Assembly (NCBI RefSeq): GCF_000237825.1
Contig: NZ_CM001377.1
Location: forward strand, 1,054,001-1,118,000
Source: Thermanaerovibrio velox DSM 12556
GTDB lineage: Bacteria > Synergistota > Synergistia > Synergistales > Synergistaceae
Direction: 5' to 3'
DNA length: 64,000 nucleotides
The translations under genes were made by a program, and so were the position numbers. Below the pieces are notes generated by a model, which worked only from the letters and a program-made list of their open reading frames with translations, was not told where the DNA came from and made no database searches. This document shows, in pieces, positions 52,894-62,039 of the stretch; position 1 is the stretch's first letter, and each line of letters begins with the position of its first letter.

Positions 52894-54789
52894 CTACCTT
52901 GGGCGAAATTCCCGATCTAAAACCGCCTTTAGGGACTCAAGGGACATGGCCCCAAGATCTCCATTGACCCTATGTCGCACCGCCACCGTGGAGGATTCCG
53001 CCTCCTTACCGCCTATGACCAACATGTAGGGCACTTTTGAGACCTGGGCATCCCTTATCTTCCTGCCCAGCTTCTCGTCCCTCCAATCCATCTCGGTCCT
53101 TATACCCCACCCCTTGAGGACCTGATCCACGTTAGAGGCATAGTCCCCCAGCTCCGGCTTTACCGGGAGAATCTTCACCTGCACCGGGGCGAGCCAGAAA
53201 GGGAAGGCCCCGGCATAATGCTCTATAAGGATGCCGAGGAACCTTTCGAGGCTTCCAAAAACCGTGCGGTGGATCATGACAGGCCTATGCTCCATGCCAT
53301 CAGCCCCCACGTAGGAAACGTCGAACTTCTCCGGCATCTGGAAGTCCAGCTGTATGGTGCCGCACTGCCAGGTCCTGCCTATGGAATCCTCAAGGTGAAA
53401 ATCTATCTTGGGCCCGTAAAAAGCGCCATCCCCGGGGTTGACCTTGTACTCCGTCCCCGTAGCCTCCAGGGTCTCCCGGAGCTTATCCTCCGCAAGGTTC
53501 CACATATCCAGGCTCCCCATGTAGTTGTCAGGCCGAGTGGAAAGCTCAACCTTGTAGGGGAAGCCAAAAACGTCTTTGTAGACGTACCTCATAAGGTCTA
53601 TTACCCCTGCGATCTCCTCCCCAACTTGCTCAGGAGTGCAGTATATATGGGCATCATCCTGCGTAAAGCACCGAACCCGCATGAGCCCATGAAGCACACC
53701 GGATCTCTCGTGCCGGTGGACCACACCCAGCTCTGACATCCTAAGGGGAAGGTCCCGGTAACTCCTGGTGGAGCTCTTAAAGACCAGTATGCCCCCCGGA
53801 CAATTCATGGGCTTCACCGCAAAAGGCCTTTCATCAATGCTGGTAAAGTACATGTTCTCCCTGTAGTGATCCCAGTGCCCGGACCTCTCCCACAGGCTCC
53901 TATCAAGGATCAGGGGAGTGCGAATCTCAAGATATCCCCTGCGCTTGTGCTCCCTCTTCCAGAAGTCAACCAGCTCATTCAGGATCACCATACCCTTGGG
54001 GTGGAAAAAGGGGAAACCCGGCCCCTCTGGTTGAATGCTAAAGATGTCGAGCTCCCGGCCCAGCTTGCGATGATCCCGCTGCCTGGCCTCTTCTAACCTT
54101 GCAAGATAAAGATCAAGAGCCTCCTTGCTATGAAATGCAGTGCCGTATATGCGGGTAAGCATTACATTTTTCTCGTCCCCCCGCCAGTAGGCCCCCGCAA
54201 GGGAAAGCAGCTTAAAGTTTCTGAGAACCCCTGTGGACCTGACATGTGGGCCCCGGCAAAGATCAACGAACTCCCCCTGCCTATAGATCGATACGGTATC
54301 GTCTTGAATCTCCCCTATTAGCTCCACCTTGAACCGCTCTCCCCTATTGGAGAACAGCTCCACAGCTTCCCCCCTGGGGAGAACAACTCGCTCAACCGGC
54401 AGGTCCTCCTGGGATATACGGCGCATCTCTTCCTCTATTCGAGGCAGGTCTTCGTCGGTTATGGGAGATGGGAACAGGATGTCGTAGTAGAACCCGTCCT
54501 TTATGGCGGGGCCCACCCCAAGCTTAGCGCCCGGGAAAAGGCGCAAAACCGCCTGGGCCATCAGATGCGACGCAGAATGCCTTATGACCTCCAACCCCTC
54601 AGGGGAATCAGCCGTTATTGGCTCCACCACCCCGCCGCTCACCGTAGCCTCAAGGTCCACCGAAACGCCGTCCACCTTAGCGGCCACCACTCCATCGAGG
54701 GAAAAACCGAGGGCTTGAAGGGCCTCAAGGGCCTTCATAGGGGCTCCCTCCACACGCTTTTCGCCGGACACATCTACAAAAAATGTCAT
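52894..54789 (-). CDS. thrS: threonyl-tRNA synthetase
   Basis: 631 residues. N-terminal TGS domain (TFFVDVSGEKRVEGAP...), editing domain with HSASHLMAQAVLRLFPGAKLGVGPAI (zinc/editing histidines) and CRGPHV, catalytic core MNCPGGILVFKS, RHERSGVLHGLMRVRCFTQDDAHIYC and RTVFGSLERFLGILIEHY, C-terminal anticodon domain VQVKILPV. ATG at 54789 has GGGGGGA five bases upstream. The frame extends to 54936 but the extra residues include the promoter. No T-box was seen here. Confidence 0.97.
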   Translation of the reverse strand: MTFFVDVSGEKRVEGAPMKALEALQALGFSLDGVVAAKVDGVSVDLEATVSGGVVEPITADSPEGLEVIRHSASHLMAQAVLRLFPGAKLGVGPAIKDGFYYDILFPSPITDEDLPRIEEEMRRISQEDLPVERVVLPRGEAVELFSNRGERFKVELIGEIQDDTVSIYRQGEFVDLCRGPHVRSTGVLRNFKLLSLAGAYWRGDEKNVMLTRIYGTAFHSKEALDLYLARLEEARQRDHRKLGRELDIFSIQPEGPGFPFFHPKGMVILNELVDFWKREHKRRGYLEIRTPLILDRSLWERSGHWDHYRENMYFTSIDERPFAVKPMNCPGGILVFKSSTRSYRDLPLRMSELGVVHRHERSGVLHGLMRVRCFTQDDAHIYCTPEQVGEEIAGVIDLMRYVYKDVFGFPYKVELSTRPDNYMGSLDMWNLAEDKLRETLEATGTEYKVNPGDGAFYGPKIDFHLEDSIGRTWQCGTIQLDFQMPEKFDVSYVGADGMEHRPVMIHRTVFGSLERFLGILIEHYAGAFPFWLAPVQVKILPVKPELGDYASNVDQVLKGWGIRTEMDWRDEKLGRKIRDAQVSKVPYMLVIGGKEAESSTVAVRHRVNGDLGAMSLESLKAVLDREFRPR

Positions 54790-54841
54790 TTCAATCCCCC
54801 CGTAAAAGGGCCTACGCCCTATCCTTGCATCCTTAACCTGC

Positions 54842-54869
54842 ATTGTACCACGCGATCCGTCACCAACAA
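54842..54869 (-). promoter_or_regulatory. candidate promoter of thrS
   Basis: Minus strand: -35 TTGTTG (54864-54869), 16-base spacer, -10 TACAAT (54842-54847), about 50 bases before the start codon. The -10 is good, the -35 weak. Confidence 0.5.
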
Positions 54870-54990
54870 TAAAACAACGGAAACTAAAATAAACATAATG
54901 CATAAAAGTCGCAACTTTTGGTCTTGCGCTGAACATTGGTATGTATTATCCTGTATTCCGTAACCCCCATGGCGTCACCAAGGCGCCCAT

Positions 54991-55074
54991 TTTTCTCTTT
55001 ACCGAGAAGAAGGGAGGTGCTAGGGCGAGTTCCCCTAAGACCCTTACTTTCAACCACACCAGAGAAAAAGGAGG
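54991..55074 (+). promoter_or_regulatory. structured 5' UTR overlapping the metP-like ribosome binding site
   Basis: TTTTCTCT (54991-54998) pairs perfectly with AGAGAAAA (55061-55068). Inside, AAGGG (55010-55014) pairs with CCCTT (55041-55045) and TAGGG (55021-55025) with CCCTA (55033-55037). The closing helix touches the AAGGAGG ribosome binding site (55068-55074). It does not match the SAM-I or glycine riboswitch consensus. Could be an RNA regulator or protein-binding leader; function is inferred only from position. Confidence 0.4.
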
Positions 55075-55083
55075 TTAAGGAGC

Positions 55084-56562
55084 ATGGCGGAACAGATCAA
55101 GGGACAGAACGAACAATGGTCTAGCAGGTGGGGACTGGTCTTCGCTGCCATAGGAATGGCGGTGGGCACGGGGAACATATGGAGGTTCCCCCGAGTGGCC
55201 GCCACAAACGGCGGAGGGGCTTTCTACATAGCCTACTTCTTGGCTTTGTTCCTCTGGGCAATACCCCTCCTGTGCGCAGAGGCAGTTTGGGGGAAGGCCT
55301 CCAGGATGGGAGTTATAGGGTCTTGGAAGGAGATGCTTGGACGCAAATGGACCTGGGTGGGAGGCTTCATCGCCTGGGTGTGTCTAGCCATAACCTTTTA
55401 TTACGCGGTAGTCATAGGCTGGTGCATTAGATACTTCATATACGCTGTGTCAGGGGTCATAAAACCCGGTTTGGACACGGAAGCCCTCTGGAAGAACTTC
55501 ATCAACGACCCCATGGCGGGGCTCATATTCTTCGCCATAGCAGTGGCCATGTCCCTTTTCATCTGCCTTGCGGGGGTCCAGAACGGCCTTGAGAGGGCCA
55601 ACAAGATAATGATACCCTCTATCTTCGTCCTCCTGATATTCCTAGCTGTAAGGGCGAACTTCCTCCCGAACTCCTGGAAGGGGCTTGAGTACCTCTTCAC
55701 CATAAGGATGGAGGACGTGCTGAAAGCCAAGACATACCTGGAGGCTTTCACCCAGGTGGCTTGGTCCACCGGTGCGGGATGGGGGCTTTTCTTGACCTAC
55801 TACGTCTACGCGGGCAAGAAAGAGGACATCCTTCTTAATTCCATAACCACCGGCTTTGCGGACACCACCGCAGCCTCGCTGGCCGCCCTGTGCGTCATAC
55901 CAACCATCTTTGCCTTCTCTCCGGATCCCATGGCGGCGGTAAAATCCGGCAACAATGGAATAGCCTTCATCCACCTGACCAAGCTCTTCGCTGAGATACC
56001 CGGTGGGGTCATAATGGCCATAGCGTTCTTCCTAGCACTCATCATGGCAGCGCTGAGCTCCGAGATATCCATGATGGAGTTGGGTTGTCGTATACTGGCA
56101 GATGCAGGATGGGACAGGAAAAAGGCCGCGTGGACCGTGGGCATCGCATGTCTAATCTGCGGAGCTCCCTCTGCCATGAACAACAACTTCTTTGAGAACC
56201 AGGACTGGGTATGGGGAGTCGGGCTGCTCATATCTGGGCTTCTCTTCTCCATAGGAGCCATGAAGGTAGGGGTCAAGAAGCTCTGGGTGGAGTGGATCGA
56301 GCCCTGTTCGGACGTTAAGGTGGAGTGGATGTGGAACTTGGTTAAGCTCTTCCCCCTGTGGTTCGTGATAATCTTCGGTTGGTGGCTCAAGCAGTCCATA
56401 AGCTGGTACCCCGGCGAGTGGTACAAGTTCCTGCCGATATCAAAGTACACCTATACCCCTGGCACCATGTTCGTCCAGTGGGCTATCGCAGCGGCGGTAT
56501 TCTTCGTTCTCAATAACTGGCTGGCAGACACCATGAAGTATAAGCTCCAGGCCAAGGACTAG
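55084..56562 (+). CDS. MetP-like neurotransmitter:sodium symporter family amino-acid transporter
   Basis: 492 residues, 11-12 membrane helices, LeuT fold. SSRWGLVFAAIGMAVGTGNIWRFPRVAATNGGGAFYIAYFLALFLWAIP carries the helix-1 unwound region and the sodium site. A 34-residue MetS-like protein is encoded directly downstream, so this resembles MetPS of Corynebacterium glutamicum, a sodium-coupled methionine/alanine importer. Substrate here is an inference. ATG at 55084 with AAGGAG close upstream. Fits a protein-fermenting lifestyle. Confidence 0.9.
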   Translation: MAEQIKGQNEQWSSRWGLVFAAIGMAVGTGNIWRFPRVAATNGGGAFYIAYFLALFLWAIPLLCAEAVWGKASRMGVIGSWKEMLGRKWTWVGGFIAWVCLAITFYYAVVIGWCIRYFIYAVSGVIKPGLDTEALWKNFINDPMAGLIFFAIAVAMSLFICLAGVQNGLERANKIMIPSIFVLLIFLAVRANFLPNSWKGLEYLFTIRMEDVLKAKTYLEAFTQVAWSTGAGWGLFLTYYVYAGKKEDILLNSITTGFADTTAASLAALCVIPTIFAFSPDPMAAVKSGNNGIAFIHLTKLFAEIPGGVIMAIAFFLALIMAALSSEISMMELGCRILADAGWDRKKAAWTVGIACLICGAPSAMNNNFFENQDWVWGVGLLISGLLFSIGAMKVGVKKLWVEWIEPCSDVKVEWMWNLVKLFPLWFVIIFGWWLKQSISWYPGEWYKFLPISKYTYTPGTMFVQWAIAAAVFFVLNNWLADTMKYKLQAKD

Positions 56563-56575
56563 GGGGGATTTGAAA

Positions 56576-56680
56576 ATGTGGAAGCTCACCATGGTTGTTA
56601 TACTAGGCCTTGTCTTTGGAGGGTTCGTATGGTGTCTTTGGTCTGCCATGAAGGCAGAGGAGAGGAAGAAGGGAGCATAG
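56576..56680 (+). CDS. MetS-like small subunit of the NSS transporter, 34 aa
   Basis: A 34-residue protein with one hydrophobic helix (MVVILGLVFGGFVWCLWSAM) and a charged tail (KAEERKKGA), following the transporter stop by 13 bases, with GGGGGGA seven bases before ATG. This matches the MetS-family microprotein required by MetP-type NSS transporters. Too short for most gene finders. Confidence 0.85.
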   Translation: MWKLTMVVILGLVFGGFVWCLWSAMKAEERKKGA

Positions 56681-56709
56681 ATCACAGGAGCTCCATTCCC
56701 TGAACCACG

Positions 56710-56748
56710 AAGGGCGCCGGGGTATTCCCTCGGCGCCCTTCGCTTTCC
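56710..56748 (+). terminator. terminator of the metPS-like pair
   Basis: AAGGGCGCCG (56710-56719) pairs with CGGCGCCCTT (56731-56740), with an inner GGG/CCC extension, followed by TTCGCTTT. Lies between convergent transcripts (dut runs the other way). Confidence 0.75.
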
Positions 56749-56790
56749 GCTACCTCAGCCCTCGCAAGTTACCCTGACATAAGCGAGCGG

Positions 56791-57244
56791 CTACTTAACC
56801 CCGGTGCTCCCAAAACCACCGGAGCTGCGATCCGTGTCAGAAAGATCATCCACCTCTAGGAAGACGGGCCTAAAAACCGGGACACAGCACCATCTGAGCT
56901 ATCCTGTCTCCCCTTTTAACCTCGAACGGCTCAGACCCTGCGTTATAAAGGATCACCCTTATCTCTCCTCGGTAGTCCGCATCCACCGTTCCAGGGGAGT
57001 TGAGGACCATGACATGGTTCTTGAGCGCCAAGCCGCTCCTGCTGCGAACCTGGAACTCATATCCCGGGGGTATCTCCACAAAAAGCCCAGTACCAAAGGA
57101 CCGAACTTCCCCGGGCATCAACACCCCCTCTTCAACGGAACGCAGATCCACCCCGGACGAATGGGGAGTACCCTGGGACGGGAGGGGCAGATCCTCCGCA
57201 CCGTTGCCCCTCCTTATCCTCACCTCAACGGAAGGCATGTTCAT
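56791..57244 (-). CDS. dut: dUTP diphosphatase (frameshifted near the C-terminus)
   Basis: Trimeric dUTPase, about 150 residues when joined. Motifs in order: GVDLRSVEEGVLMPGEV, RSRSGLALKNHVMVLNSPGTVDADYRGEIRVILYN, and DRIAQMVLCP. The main frame ends at TAG 56870. The flexible motif-5 tail FRPVFLEVDDLSDTDRSSGGFGSTG is found one frame on, ending at TAG 56791. The break falls at a T5 run (56872-56876) or the adjacent GG. One base fewer restores the protein. ATG at 57244 follows AGGTGA by eight bases and overlaps the pnp 3' end. Confidence 0.9.
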
Positions 57245-57252
57245 GATGATCA

Positions 57253-59515
57253 TCACCTATGGTGCTTGTCTCTCCGATCACCGGAGGGGGCACGCCTATC
57301 CCCTTCACGGCGCCCCCCTTGAGCGGGCCTCTGGGCATTACCATCGGACTTCAAGGCACCGTACCGGATCTCCCTGGCCCGTTCGACCTCCACCTGGGCA
57401 GAGAGAGCGGGATCCTTGGCAAGCTGGTCGTAGCGCTCTATCAGACGACGTCTGGACAGGTTGATCCTGTTCATGTCGTCTATCTCCCGCACCACCACCA
57501 ACACCTCATCTCCTATGGAGAATGCGTCCTCTATCTTCGGTATGTGGTGTGTGCTTATCTCGCTCACGTGCAGCAAACCCTCTTTGCCCGGGAGAACCTC
57601 TATGAAGTAACCAAAACCCAGCATCCTAGTGACCTTGCCCACAAAGATCTCCCCCGCCTGAACCTCCCTGGTGAGGTCCGAGATCAGCTTTATGGCATGG
57701 CTGGCGGCCTCTTCAGTCTGGGCGGCCACACAAACCCTTCCGTCGTCCTGAACGTCAACCTTCGCTCCCGTCTGGGCTATTATGGACCTTATGGTCTTAC
57801 CGCCAGGACCTATGACGTCTCTTATCTTGTCAGGATCTATGCTGATCGTCATTATCCTAGGAGCATTGGGGGAAATCTGGTCCCTGGGACTCTTTATAGC
57901 GGAGTCCATTATGTCCAATATCCGCATCCTCCCATCCCTAGCTTGCCCCAATGCCCGCTGCAGGATCTCCCTGGTTATCCCCCCCGCCTTATTGTCCATC
58001 TGCAGGGCGGTAACCCCATCCTTGGTCCCCGCCACCTTAAAGTCCATATCTCCATAGTGATCCTCGAGGCCCTGGATGTCCGTGAGTATGCAGACCCTGG
58101 AACCGTCGGTTACAAGCCCCATTGCCACACCCGCAACAGCCTTCTTTATGGGAACCCCAGCATCCATCATGGACAGGCTTCCACCGCATACGCTTGCCAT
58201 AGAGCTGGAACCGTTGGATTCCAATATGTCAGACACGACCCTAACCACATAGGGGAAATCCTCTTCCGAGGGCAGAAGGGGCCTCAACGCCCTCTCCGCC
58301 AAGGCACCATGGCCTATCTCCCGGCGCCCCGGGCCGCGCATGGGGCGCACCTCCCCCACAGAATAGGGGGGGAAGTTGTAATGCAGGAGGAACCTCTTTG
58401 CGGGCTCATCGTGCTTCAGCCCATCCAATATCTGGTCATCCTCCCCCATCATGCCCAAGGTGGTAACCGCCAAGGCCTGGGTCTCTCCCCTGGTAAACAA
58501 GGCGGAACCATGAACCTTGGGCAGTATGCCTACCTCGCAGGTTATAGGTCGAAGCTGATCCATGGCCCGGCCGTCCGCCCTCTTCCCCTCGTCCAGGAGC
58601 AAACGGCGCAGACCCTTCTTGACCCACTCCTCCACGACCGATGACACGTAGGCACTACAATCTGGATAGACAGGCTCAAAATGCTCTACCGCCCTCTTGG
58701 TTAACTCTGCCAAGGCATCCTTACGCTCCACCTTACCGTGGATCTGAACTGCCCTATATATGTCCTCCCTAAGCTCCTGCTCTATCCAACGGTCTATCTC
58801 TTCGATCCTCAAGGGCTCAGGTATCTCCACCTTGGGTTTCCCAACCTGCTCCCTAAGCTCCCTTATGAAGGCCACTATTCGCTTGATCTCCTGATGAGCG
58901 AGCTCCATGGCATCCACCAGGAGATCCTCGGAAACCTCGTTGGCCCCGGCCTCCACCATAGTTATGCCACCGTCGTGTCCAGCCACCAGGAGGTCCAATG
59001 CGCTAACGCTCATCTGTGACTCCGTGGGGTTTACCACCAGCTCTCCATCGATAAACCCTATCCGGACCGCCCCTATGGGGCCATCCCAAGGGATGTCCGA
59101 TATTGAGAGGGCTGCGGATGCGGCATTTATGGCGAGCACATTGGGGGGAGTTCTGCTGGTCCACCGATAAGACCGTGGCCACCACGTGCACATCGTTCCT
59201 CATGTGTTCCGGGAAGAGAGATCTTATGGACCTGTCCACCATTCTGCCGCTCAGTATGGCGGTCTCAGAAGGACGTCCCTCACGCTTTATGAACCCCCCG
59301 GGTATCTTCCCCGCCGAGTAAAACCTTTCCTCGTAGTCCACCAACAAGGGGAAGAAATCTAGTCCCTCCCTGGGCTTTTCCGACATGACGGAAGTCACCA
59401 GCACAACCGTATCTCCATAACGGGCAAGAACAGACCCGTTGGCCTGTTTGGCCATCCTGCCGGTTTCGAACGACAGGACCCGTCCCCCTATTTCCATTTC
59501 TGCAATCTTTGACAT
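57253..59515 (-). CDS. pnp: polyribonucleotide nucleotidyltransferase (frameshifted)
   Basis: PNPase: phosphorolytic 3'-5' exonuclease of the RNA degradosome. The N-terminus [39 protein letters not shown] ends out of frame after [13 protein letters not shown]. The continuation [19 protein letters not shown] is in the next frame, which carries both RNase PH cores, the KH domain ([24 protein letters not shown]) and the S1 domain ([30 protein letters not shown]). The frames meet at a run of six C (59143-59148, minus strand); five would be in frame. ATG 59515 with AGGGAGG seven bases upstream. Follows rpsO, precedes dut. Confidence 0.93.
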
Positions 59516-59565
59516 AAATAATCCTCCCTGTCTTCCCACTCAGTCTATGACGGTTAAGGATAGCA

Positions 59566-59599
59566 CAAAATAAAAGGCGAGGCCAATTGGCCCCGCCTT
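59566..59599 (-). terminator. rpsO terminator
   Basis: Minus strand: an 11-pair stem (59574-59584 with 59589-59599, one G-T pair, loop AATT) followed by TTATTTTGT. Partial read-through would express pnp, as in many rpsO-pnp units. Confidence 0.8.
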
Positions 59600-59623
59600 A
59601 ATCGCCAAGCTATAACACCCGGC

Positions 59624-59890
59624 TTAATGCCTAAGACCCAACCTCTGGACAAGACTCTTGTAACGGCCGAAGTCCTTCTCCTTCAGGTAGGCAAGCAGCT
59701 TGCGCCTCTTCCCAACCATAGCCAGAAGCCCCCTCCTGGAATGGAAGTCCTTCGGATGCTCCCGCATGTGCTCCGTGAGCTCCCTTATCCGGTGGGTTAA
59801 AATGGCCACCTGGACCTCCGGAGAACCGGTATCCGCCCCGTGAACCTTGAACTCCTCGATTATCTTCTGCTTCACTTCCTTGGATATCAC
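59624..59890 (-). CDS. rpsO: 30S ribosomal protein S15
   Basis: 88 residues, canonical: [63 protein letters not shown]. The start is GTG at 59890 with GGGGAGTGA six bases upstream. A longer frame one register off is a shadow. Confidence 0.98.
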   Translation of the reverse strand: MISKEVKQKIIEEFKVHGADTGSPEVQVAILTHRIRELTEHMREHPKDFHSRRGLLAMVGKRRKLLAYLKEKDFGRYKSLVQRLGLRH

Positions 59891-60113
59891 GTACGCTCAC
59901 TCCCCAATATATCGTCCCATAACCCAGGCCCAGGCTTATAACCTAGGTCCGCGTAAAGGGCATTGGTAAGTATATACCAGCAGTCCATGGTCATCAAGGC
60001 GGAGGCAAGGAATTTAATACTGGGACTCGACAAAGCCCACAGGGGTGTGCTAAGTTAATGAACAAGGTATAATTAAAAAACCAAGCGCCAAGGCGCAATA
60101 GGAGGTAACGAAG

Positions 60114-60794
60114 ATGAGGCTTCTAATCGTTGAGGATAATGAGGACCTCTGTCAGCTTCTCAAAGAGGGCTTCGAGGAGGAAGGCCATTCGGTTGATACC
60201 GCAGGGGATGGTAAGACCGCGTTTGAAATGGCGGTAAACGGCGGTTACGACTGCATAGTCCTTGACGTGATGCTTCCGGAGATGGATGGATTTCAGGTGT
60301 TGGACCGGTTGCGGGACGAGGGTTGCAATACCCCAGTGATCATGCTTACCGCAAAGGATTCCATAGAGGACCGGGTTAGGGGATTGGAGCAGGGAGCGGA
60401 TGATTACCTCACCAAGCCCTTTGATTTTAAGGAGCTCATGGCCAGGGTGAACGCATTGGTAAGGCGCAGTTCCGACCAGCGGAGGTCCATGCTAAAGTGC
60501 GGTCCGCTGACCTTGGATCCGGTGGCTAGGGAGTGCCGGGTGGGGGACATACGGATACCCCTTCGTCGCAGGGAGTTCGACATATTGGAGCTTCTGATGC
60601 GATACGAGAACCAAGTATTCAGCAGGGACAAGATAATATCCCACGTATGGCAGAAAGAGTACGACGGGACCAGCAATGTGGTGGACGTACACATAAAGTA
60701 CCTCAGGGACAAGCTGCGTCCTTTCAACTTGGACATGATGGTGGTGACCGTGCGGGGAGTTGGTTACAAGGTCACCAATCCAGATGGTGATTAA
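60114..60794 (+). CDS. OmpR/PhoB-family response regulator
   Basis: 226 residues. Receiver domain 1-115 with acidic pocket VEDNED, phospho-acceptor Asp51 (VLDVMLPEMDG), Thr (MLTAKD) and Lys (TKPFD). C-terminal winged helix with RRREFDILELLMRYENQVFSRDKI and VDVHIKYLRDKL. It is followed 29 bases later by its histidine kinase. A TATAAT -10 lies at 60068-60073 with no good -35. Target genes unknown; divergent rpsO and convergent htrA are neighbours. Confidence 0.95.
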   Translation: MRLLIVEDNEDLCQLLKEGFEEEGHSVDTAGDGKTAFEMAVNGGYDCIVLDVMLPEMDGFQVLDRLRDEGCNTPVIMLTAKDSIEDRVRGLEQGADDYLTKPFDFKELMARVNALVRRSSDQRRSMLKCGPLTLDPVARECRVGDIRIPLRRREFDILELLMRYENQVFSRDKIISHVWQKEYDGTSNVVDVHIKYLRDKLRPFNLDMMVVTVRGVGYKVTNPDGD

Positions 60795-60823
60795 ACACCT
60801 AGCAAATCCCACAGAAGGGCCTA

Positions 60824-61942
60824 ATGTTCGACAAGCTAGCCAGGTTTAATCCGTTAAAATCCCTCTCGGCGGTTCAGATCCGGTCCGCAGTCCTAAAAAC
60901 CATCTTGGGCACTGCGCTGTTGTTGATGTTCTCAACCCTTCTCCTCCTGTTGGCATCTTTTATGTGGCAGAAGGAGACCGCCTTTCTCTCCATCGATCGG
61001 GTTGTGGTTTTCACCTTCTCCCAACCCGGGGTGGTAAGGGCAATCCTAGCCTCCATTGGGTTCTGCGTTCCGGTGATGTTCGTCTTAGCGGTCCTCGATG
61101 AGCTCCTATACGAAAACCGAATCAAACGGCTTTTCTGGGTGCTCAGGGACTTGGCAGATGGGGCTCGATCGAAGATGCCCTCACACATGTTGGGAGGATA
61201 TGAGGAAGAGATCGGGGACCTGGTCCGCCGCTGCGCAGTGATAGCCAGAGAGAGCGGGGCAAGCTTGAGCAGCAGGTTTCTATCCGATGCGGGGCACGAG
61301 ATCAGAACCCCCCTATCGATAATCAAGGGGCGCATAGAGTTGGCGCTGATGAAAGACCGCAACGCTTCCTACTATAAGGAGAAGCTGGAGGATGTCCTAA
61401 GGCAGGTGGGCTTCCTGGAAACCCTCGTGAAGGGGTTGATGGAGTTGTCCCGACTCGAGGGCACCGATGTGATAGATTTGCGGCCCACGGACCTGTCAAT
61501 GGTGGCAGAGGAGGCCATAGATTCCCTATCGTCCCTCATATCCTCCAAATCTATGCGGATAAGAAGGTCCATGGAAGGGGCTCCTGTGATGGGGGATGCG
61601 GACCTATTGGTCAGTATGTGCCGTCAAATGATCGAGAACGCTTGCAGATACAGTCCTCCAGGTTCTTTCGTTGACGTCTCGGTAAGGATGGACCGAAGGG
61701 GAGGCAGGGCCATCGTATCCGTGAAAGATTACGGGATAGGGATGGACGAGGAGACCAGCATAAACTGCTTCCAGCCCTTTTGGAGAGCGGACGAATCGCG
61801 ATCAACTGGGGGGCACGGCCTTGGGTTGACCATAGCTAAAAGGATAGCCTCTTTACATTCCGGCTACATATCTGTAAAGTCCGTTCCGGGCAAGGGTAGC
61901 ACGTTCACCTTTTCAATGCCTCTGGATGACACCCTCATCTAA
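60824..61942 (+). CDS. membrane sensor histidine kinase
   Basis: 372 residues. Two membrane helices (about 27-48 and 70-95) enclose a very short external loop (about 20 residues), so a cytoplasmic or membrane signal is likely. The HisKA box is FLSDAGHEIRTPLSIIKGR (catalytic His about 162). ATPase motifs: IENACRYSP (N box), DYGIGMD (G1), HGLGLTIAKRIASLHSG (G2). No PAS domain is visible. Partner of the response regulator immediately upstream. Confidence 0.94.
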   Translation: MFDKLARFNPLKSLSAVQIRSAVLKTILGTALLLMFSTLLLLLASFMWQKETAFLSIDRVVVFTFSQPGVVRAILASIGFCVPVMFVLAVLDELLYENRIKRLFWVLRDLADGARSKMPSHMLGGYEEEIGDLVRRCAVIARESGASLSSRFLSDAGHEIRTPLSIIKGRIELALMKDRNASYYKEKLEDVLRQVGFLETLVKGLMELSRLEGTDVIDLRPTDLSMVAEEAIDSLSSLISSKSMRIRRSMEGAPVMGDADLLVSMCRQMIENACRYSPPGSFVDVSVRMDRRGGRAIVSVKDYGIGMDEETSINCFQPFWRADESRSTGGHGLGLTIAKRIASLHSGYISVKSVPGKGSTFTFSMPLDDTLI

Positions 61943-61985
61943 GTCGTTTGCTGTCCTGCCCCAGATCGGCTAAAAGCAAGGGAGA

Positions 61986-62038
61986 GATCAAGAGGCAGGG
62001 ATCAGGCACACCCCCTCCCAGATCCCTGCCTCTTGATC
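61986..62038. terminator. bidirectional terminator: 18-bp perfect inverted repeat
   Basis: GATCAAGAGGCAGGGATC (61986-62003) pairs exactly with 62021-62038 across a 17-base loop. It ends one base before the htrA stop codon and 43 bases after the kinase stop. T tracts on either side are weak (TCTCTCCCTTGCTTTT on the minus strand), so factor-dependent or hairpin-only termination is possible. Confidence 0.7.
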
Positions 62039-62039
62039 A

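Noticed and set aside
54991-55074. SAM-I or glycine riboswitch upstream of the MetP-like gene
   Set aside because: The conserved cores of these classes are absent; reported only as an unclassified structured leader.
57259-58644. 461-codon plus-strand open frame
   Set aside because: It is exactly antisense to pnp and is a product of the codon bias on the other strand; no SD and no recognisable domain.
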